A stretch of DNA of 24,057 bases from a virus: the IMG/VR virus record IMGVR_UViG_3300046715_000131, positions 1 through 24,057 of that record; one strand, 5' to 3'. Position 1 is the first letter of the stretch. Each line of letters opens with the position of its first letter. Below, piece by piece: positions 19,776-24,057 of this stretch. The position numbers and the translations under genes are program-made. The notes below the pieces were generated by a model, which did not search any database, was not told where the DNA came from, and saw only the letters and a program-made list of their open reading frames with translations.

Positions 19776-20495
19776 GTGAAGACATGCGGAAGAAAAGGTT
19801 GCGGGCGACCCGTCAAGGCCCGTGATCTCTGCGCCAGCGACTACGCGGCCGCTCTGCGCAAAGGCGAGATCCAGCGGATCAGGTCATACCGGCGCCCCGC
19901 TCCGAAGGACGGCCAAGTTTGGTGCACGTCCTGCAAGCAGTACCGGCCCGAAGCGGACTTCCGCTGGAACCAGCCGCGGAACAACTGGGACCGCAGCTGC
20001 CGCGAATGCAAGAACGTCGCCTATCGCCGTTGGTACGACGGCGATGCCAAGGACCAGAAGCCGGATACGCCAGCAGATGTCGAGCGCAGGGCAAGGCGTG
20101 CTGCCTACATGCGAGAGTGGAGCAGCCGGAACCGGGACAAGGTACGGCTCAAGGCGACCCTCCGCAGTTGGGGCCTGACCGAGGAGCAGTACTTCGGTCT
20201 GTTCGAACGGCAGGATCATCGTTGTGCGGTCTGCCGTACTCCCCAACGCCCAGATCGTGCTTTGGCCATCGACCATTGCCACGAGACCGGTCGCATCCGT
20301 GGCCTCTGCTGCCAGGACTGCAACCTAGGGATGGGTCAGTTCGCCGACGACCCGGACCTGCTCGAAGCAGCCGCTCGATACCTGCGAGCTGGCGGCGTCG
20401 TACATGACGAAGAACTACGGGTAACGGTGGACAGCCACCGAGTCCGCCGCACCGCGATACGCGATGCCGAGCGGGCGCGGGTCATAGAGGAGTGA
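19776..20495 (+). CDS. Recombination endonuclease VII family HNH nuclease (free-standing)
   Basis: A 239-residue protein. Two zinc-knuckle-like parts lie at the N-terminus (C4, C9, C18; then C50-x2-C53 and C75-x2-C78). The C-terminal domain, about 150-200, is endonuclease VII (Pfam PF02945): C-AVC, IDHCHETGRIRGLCCQDCNLGMGQF, then the DLLEAAARYL helix. This family resolves branched DNA in T4, and related stand-alone copies behave as homing-like elements in many phages. Composition is less GC-biased than its neighbours, and it has its own leaderless promoter between structural genes, which suggests a mobile insertion. Its last codons carry the GAGGAG ribosome binding site of the next gene. Confidence 0.85.
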   Translation: MKTCGRKGCGRPVKARDLCASDYAAALRKGEIQRIRSYRRPAPKDGQVWCTSCKQYRPEADFRWNQPRNNWDRSCRECKNVAYRRWYDGDAKDQKPDTPADVERRARRAAYMREWSSRNRDKVRLKATLRSWGLTEEQYFGLFERQDHRCAVCRTPQRPDRALAIDHCHETGRIRGLCCQDCNLGMGQFADDPDLLEAAARYLRAGGVVHDEELRVTVDSHRVRRTAIRDAERARVIEE

Positions 20496-20496
20496 C

Positions 20497-20775
20497 ATGA
20501 GCCACGACAGTGCAGGCCTCACCGACGAGGTACACGCCGAACTCAACCCGGCCGGCCCCGAGCCGGACTACGGGCCGCAGCCCGCGCCGATCCCGGCCCG
20601 GCCGTCCGACAACGCCAGCGTCGAGAAGTGGGTCGACTACGTGGTGGCGCTCGGCGCCGACCGCACCTTCGTCACCGAGACGACCGTGCACCGGGTCGAC
20701 GCGCTCGACGCCGTGGAAGTTCCGGCCCTCAAGCGCGCCCAGCTGATCGAGTTGGCCGACCGGCTCGGCGGCTGA
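20497..20775 (+). CDS. Conserved small head-tail region protein
   Basis: A 92-residue acidic protein. Disordered Pro-rich N-terminus (~1-38), then SVEKWVDYVVALGADRTFVTETTVHRVD and the closing helix RAQLIELADRLGG. The WVDYVVxLGADR...LIELADRLGG pattern is frequent near the capsid gene in actinophages and is a candidate head-tail connector component; this is inferred from position. ATG 20497 has GAGGAG 6 nt upstream. Confidence 0.7.
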   Translation: MSHDSAGLTDEVHAELNPAGPEPDYGPQPAPIPARPSDNASVEKWVDYVVALGADRTFVTETTVHRVDALDAVEVPALKRAQLIELADRLGG

Positions 20776-20806
20776 CCGCCGCACCCCGGCACGGTGGGAG
20801 GGGTGA

Positions 20807-21874
20807 ATGGCGAACTGGCGCGACTTCTTCCACGAACCCGATCCCGACCTCGAGCCGCCGGACGATCCGAACCTGCGGATGCTGCTGGCCACCTGCTGGA
20901 CGATCCTGGCGCTGCTGGCCTACTCGATCGCCGGCGGCGTGCCTGGTGACTGGCACGTGGCGGTCGCGGTCGGGAAGTCCGGGCTGAGTATGGAGGCGGG
21001 GCGGCGCGCCATTCAGGTGCGGGTCGGGCGGACCCCGACGTGGCCGGACGCGTCCACGACGGGGGTGCCGGCCGGGACGACGCTCACCTCGTACACCGGG
21101 CCGTGCACGATCACCGCCGACAACACGGTGATCGACTCGAAGTCGGTGAACTGCGCGCCGGACGGGATGACCGTGCGGGCCGGGAATCTGGTGATCCGCA
21201 ACAGCATGGTGACCGGCCCGGTCCGGCTCGACACGGACCGGTCGGGCGCCGCGGGCTGGTCGTTCTCGGTGACCGACTCGGAGGTCGACGCTACCGAGGT
21301 TCAGGTGGCGGCGATCTGCTGCGGGAACCTGACCGTCACCCGGGTCAACGTGCACGGCGGGGTGACCGCGGTGCAGTGCGAGGCGTCCGGGCCGACCTCG
21401 GGCGGTGACCTGACCCCGGACTGCATCGTCCGGGACTCCTACCTGCACGGGCAGGGGATCCCGGTCAACGCGCAGTGGCACCTGGGCGGGTTCCTGACCG
21501 AGGGCGGCGACAACCATGTCGTGCTGGATCACAACTACGTGATCTGCAACGCGCCCGTCTACCCACCGGACGGTGGCTGCACGGGTGACATCAACCTGCT
21601 CGGGCACTTCGGGATCATTCACGACATCACGATCAACAACAACAAGCTGGGCGCCACCCCGAACCTGAGTTATTGCACTTTTGGCGGTTCCGGTTTGGCT
21701 GACTATGGCCCGCAGGCCCACGACATCGTCTACACCGGCAACGTCTTCGAGCGCGGCACCACCGGGATCTGCGGCCAGTACGGGCCGGTCACCGACTTCG
21801 ACCAGTACCGGCCCGGGAACATCTGGACGAACAACCGCTACGACGACGGCACGGCCATCCCCCCGCCCTTCTGA
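20807..21874 (+). CDS. Membrane-anchored or virion-anchored right-handed beta-helix protein
   Basis: A 355-residue protein. Residues 1-24 are acidic (DFFHEPDPDLEPPDDPNLR), 25-45 form a strong hydrophobic helix (LLATCWTILALLAYSIAGGV), and then a linker GDWHVAVAVGKSGLSMEAGRRAIQVRVG follows. Residues ~77-355 are a pectate-lyase-like parallel beta-helix: TWPDASTTGVPAGTTLTSYTGPCTITADNTVIDSK, VIRNSMVTGPV, DSEVDATEVQ, DSYLHGQGIPV, ending AHDIVYTGNVFERGTTG. This domain is common in actinobacterial secreted proteins and in phage tail spikes. Host glycan binding or degradation is likely; no specific catalytic residues can be claimed. GGGAGGGG lies about 5 nt before the ATG. The hydrophobic helix is odd for a virion protein and may mark a fusion. 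Confidence 0.75.
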   Translation: MANWRDFFHEPDPDLEPPDDPNLRMLLATCWTILALLAYSIAGGVPGDWHVAVAVGKSGLSMEAGRRAIQVRVGRTPTWPDASTTGVPAGTTLTSYTGPCTITADNTVIDSKSVNCAPDGMTVRAGNLVIRNSMVTGPVRLDTDRSGAAGWSFSVTDSEVDATEVQVAAICCGNLTVTRVNVHGGVTAVQCEASGPTSGGDLTPDCIVRDSYLHGQGIPVNAQWHLGGFLTEGGDNHVVLDHNYVICNAPVYPPDGGCTGDINLLGHFGIIHDITINNNKLGATPNLSYCTFGGSGLADYGPQAHDIVYTGNVFERGTTGICGQYGPVTDFDQYRPGNIWTNNRYDDGTAIPPPF

Positions 21875-21883
21875 GGAGGTGCC

Positions 21884-22561
21884 ATGCCGCAGCTCGCCGA
21901 CGTCCCCATGTTCGTTTCCGATTTCGGGACGAACCCGGTTACGACTGGCAGCTTCACACCCGGCGACGGGGAGGTCATCGTCGTCTGCGGGGCCTGCTCC
22001 GACGGCACCGTCAGCATGGGCACCCCGACCGGCGGCAGCCTGTCGTTCGGCGCGGCGAAGGCGTCGAAGGTGCCCGGCGGGTTCGCCGGCAGCGTGGTCA
22101 TCTACGCGGTGCAGGTGGGCACGTCCCCCGGCTCGATGACGATCACGTCCACGCCGTCCGGGACCGGCGCCCCGCACTCGATCACCGTGTCCCGCTGGCT
22201 CAACGCGGCGCTGGCGACCACACCGGCGTCCGGGACCGCGCAGGGGTTCTCCGGCGCCCCGAGCGCGTCGCTGACGACGACCGGGGCGAAGTCGATGCTG
22301 GTGTGGGCGTCGTCCGACGTGCAGTCGACCGACCCGGCCGGCCGCGCCTACCTGGGCTCGGCGGTCGAGGCCGGCATCTACGACGGGCATGGCGGGAGCA
22401 ACGGCGTCCACTACTTCGCCCACCAGCTGGTCAACACGGCCGGGTTGCCCGCGACGTTCGGCCTGTCGGCGCCGACCCCGCAGCAGTGGGTCATCGCCGG
22501 TATCGAGTTGCTGGACGTGCCGGTCGAGTGGGCTCTCGGCTACGACATCAAGATCGGCTGA
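21884..22561 (+). CDS. Beta-sandwich structural protein
   Basis: A 225-residue beta-rich protein without membrane segments. FTPGDGEVIVVCGACSDG (24-41), SMTITSTPSG, TTGAKSMLVWASSDVQS and PQQWVIAGIELLDV are in the order of a jelly-roll domain used in actinophage virion surface proteins. The next gene begins with a similar domain (SGDVLVIFHG...), so the two may be related by duplication. It follows the beta-helix gene by 9 nt with GAGGAGG before its ATG, and forms part of a surface or fibre set. Confidence 0.65.
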   Translation: MPQLADVPMFVSDFGTNPVTTGSFTPGDGEVIVVCGACSDGTVSMGTPTGGSLSFGAAKASKVPGGFAGSVVIYAVQVGTSPGSMTITSTPSGTGAPHSITVSRWLNAALATTPASGTAQGFSGAPSASLTTTGAKSMLVWASSDVQSTDPAGRAYLGSAVEAGIYDGHGGSNGVHYFAHQLVNTAGLPATFGLSAPTPQQWVIAGIELLDVPVEWALGYDIKIG

Positions 22562-22599
22562 GTCCAGGCCATGCGGCCTCACGGGAAGCGGGGTGACCC

Positions 22600-24057
22600 G
22601 TGACGATCGCCATTCGCGGCACAACACCCCTGGTCGTCACCGACGGCACCGGGGCGGCCACGATCTCGGGGACGTTGACCGGCACACGGCAGCCGCAGTC
22701 CGGCGACGTGCTGGTGATCTTCCACGGGAACAACTACTTCACCCTGTCGGCCATGTCGACACCGACGGTCGGCGGATCGTCGACGGGCGTGACCTCGCTC
22801 GCGACCGCCGACAACGGCACCAGCAACGCACACACGAAAGCGTGGTACTACAAGGTCACCTCGACCGGTGACGTGACCGTCGCCGCGAGCGAGACGGGCC
22901 TGGCGGACGAGGAGAAGTGCCTGGTCGTCTACGTCCTGTCGGGCGTGGACACCGCGGTCACCGACGGCACACCGGCCGGCGCCAACGGGGCCGCGACGAC
23001 CAGCCCGACCGCGCCCGCGGTCACCACGACGCAGACCAACTCCTTCCTGATCTGCCACACCAACTCCGGCGGCAGCAACAGCGCCGGAACGTACACACCG
23101 CCGTCCGGCATGACCGAGCAGTACGACACGGCCGTCAGCGGCGCGCTGTCCTGCTCGGGTGCGACGTTGCAGCTGTCCGCGTCCGGGTCCACCGGGACCA
23201 AGGCGTTCACCAGCCAGTTCTCGCAGCCGTACACGGCGGTCACCGTCGCGCTCAAAACCGCGTCGAGCGGCTCCAACTTCACCGCGACGGTGAACGACAC
23301 GGCCGGGCTGACCGACACGGCTACGGCGGCGTCCGGGTTCACCCGGTCGGTGAACGATACGGCCGGGCTGACCGACACGGCGGCGGCCGGCGTCGGCTAC
23401 GGGCAGGCGGTCACCGACACGGTGGGCCTGGTTGACGCGGCCACCAGCGCGGCCGCGTTCGGCCGCACGGTCGACGATCCGGCCGGGCTCACCGACACGG
23501 CGAGCACGGCGGCCGCGTTCGCGCGGACCGTCGACGACCAGGTCGGGCTGGCCGACACCGCGGTGGCCGGCGTCGGCTACGGGCAGGCGGTCACCGACTC
23601 GGCCGGGCTGACCGACGCGACCGCGCTCGGGTTCGGGCACATCGTCGACGACTCGGTCGGGCTCACCGACGCGGCCAGCGCGGCCGCCGCGTTCGCGCGG
23701 ACCGTCGACGACCAGGTCGGGCTGGCCGACACCGCGAGCTCGGCGGCGGCGTTCGCACGCACGGTCGACGACCAGGTTGGGCTGGCCGATGCTGCGGGCA
23801 CGGCGATCGCGTCCGGGTACACCGCGACAGTCGACGACCAGGTCGGGCTCACCGACACCGCCAGCACGGCGGCCGGGTTCGCCCGGGCGGTGACCGACAC
23901 GGCCGGGCTGACCGACACCGCGTCCGCGGCGGCGGCGTTCGCGCGCACGGTCGACGATGTGGCCGGCCTGGCCGATGACGCGTCGACGAGCCTGAACGCT
24001 GGCGGGTCCGCGTACACGAGGACCGTCGACGACCAGGTCGGGCTGTCGGATGCCGGC
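22600..24057 (+). CDS. Repeat-rich virion surface protein, incomplete at the right edge
   Basis: At least 486 codons from GTG 22600 without a stop, so the gene continues past the window. Residues 1-223 are a beta-sandwich region (SGDVLVIFHGNNYFTL, KCLVVYVLSGVD, TNSFLICHTNSGG, YTAVTVALKTASSG). From about residue 224 at least 13 copies of a ~20-residue unit follow (see repeat). A fibre or capsid/tail surface role is inferred from context and repeat architecture. GGGAAGCGGGG lies upstream. Because the frame is open it is not bounded on the right, and domains there are unknown. Confidence 0.75.
   Translation, partial: MTIAIRGTTPLVVTDGTGAATISGTLTGTRQPQSGDVLVIFHGNNYFTLSAMSTPTVGGSSTGVTSLATADNGTSNAHTKAWYYKVTSTGDVTVAASETGLADEEKCLVVYVLSGVDTAVTDGTPAGANGAATTSPTAPAVTTTQTNSFLICHTNSGGSNSAGTYTPPSGMTEQYDTAVSGALSCSGATLQLSASGSTGTKAFTSQFSQPYTAVTVALKTASSGSNFTATVNDTAGLTDTATAASGFTRSVNDTAGLTDTAAAGVGYGQAVTDTVGLVDAATSAAAFGRTVDDPAGLTDTASTAAAFARTVDDQVGLADTAVAGVGYGQAVTDSAGLTDATALGFGHIVDDSVGLTDAASAAAAFARTVDDQVGLADTASSAAAFARTVDDQVGLADAAGTAIASGYTATVDDQVGLTDTASTAAGFARAVTDTAGLTDTASAAAAFARTVDDVAGLADDASTSLNAGGSAYTRTVDDQVGLSDAG
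23271..24057 (+). repeat. Tandem ~60-bp repeats encoding V(D/N/T)DxxGLxDxA units
   Basis: At least 13 tandem units of about 60 bp, each coding RTVDDQVGLADTASSAAAF-like sequence. Conserved positions are V-x-D, G-L and the following D-x-A; the linker alternates mainly between AAAFA and GVGYG types. Some units are nearly identical at DNA level, including the shared RTVDDQVGLADTA-coding stretch near 23521 and 23697, suggesting recent duplication or gene conversion. The array runs off the right edge. Confidence 0.9.

Noticed and set aside
20729-22627. Minus-strand open frame of 632 codons opposite the beta-helix and beta-sandwich genes
   Set aside because: Product is Arg/Asp/Gly/Val-rich shadow sequence; plus-strand proteins have recognisable folds and ribosome binding sites.
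23271-24057. CRISPR-like direct repeats
   Set aside because: The repeats are in-frame coding units without unique spacers and continue an open reading frame.

Overview
The window is about 24 kb of very GC-rich DNA with actinobacterial traits: strong G/C bias at third codon positions, many GTG and one TTG start, TTA codons almost absent, and leaderless-type promoters. It holds the packaging and head region of a tailed, siphovirus-like actinobacteriophage or prophage. The host is probably a Streptomyces or Micromonosporaceae relative, an inference from composition and protein style. No integrase, tRNA, CRISPR array or bacterial housekeeping gene was seen. The right edge cuts a gene, and nothing shows where the phage genome begins on the left.

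Layout. (1) Positions 1-2,640 are a control and accessory zone. It has a minus-strand gene for a protein with basic Lys/Thr repeats, carrying its own promoter and terminator; a small leaderless plus-strand gene; and a minus-strand protein with several helix-turn-helix-like segments. (2) A near-consensus promoter at 2,887-2,915, with an 8-bp inverted repeat across its -35 box, faces the late genes. (3) Positions 2,965-5,117 hold an HNH nuclease, a small membrane protein like the low-affinity iron permease family, and four overlapping small genes, two of them paralogues. (4) Positions 5,444-12,257 are the packaging module: small terminase, large terminase, several small proteins, portal, and a minus-strand cargo gene. 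(5) Positions 12,414-14,971 hold a second small minus-strand cargo gene, a MuF-like minor capsid protein and two small head genes. (6) Positions 15,243-20,775 are the capsid module: a scaffold with unusually long low-complexity arms, a decoration protein with an inserted domain, the major capsid protein, a free-standing endonuclease VII and small connector-type genes. (7) Positions 20,807-24,057 encode surface or fibre-like proteins: a beta-helix protein, a beta-sandwich protein and an open-ended repeat protein.

The terminase pair would feed DNA through the portal into a shell built from major capsid, scaffold, MuF and decoration proteins. The HNH protein fits the nuclease often found beside actinophage terminases. 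Cargo genes interrupt this series and tend to carry their own leaderless promoters, so they look independently acquired and expressed.

The most striking observation is inside the large terminase gene. A 47-nt segment that can fold into a UUCG-capped hairpin sits exactly at the Walker A motif. It breaks the reading frame and is flanked by matching in-frame AAG codons. Joining those codons restores the expected protein. This resembles the translational bypass of phage T4 gene 60, although an inactivating insertion or an assembly artefact remains possible. Second is a two-part element (two 13-nt hairpin motifs exactly 14 nt apart) found just before the small terminase gene and again just before the scaffold gene, each time downstream of a terminator-like hairpin.
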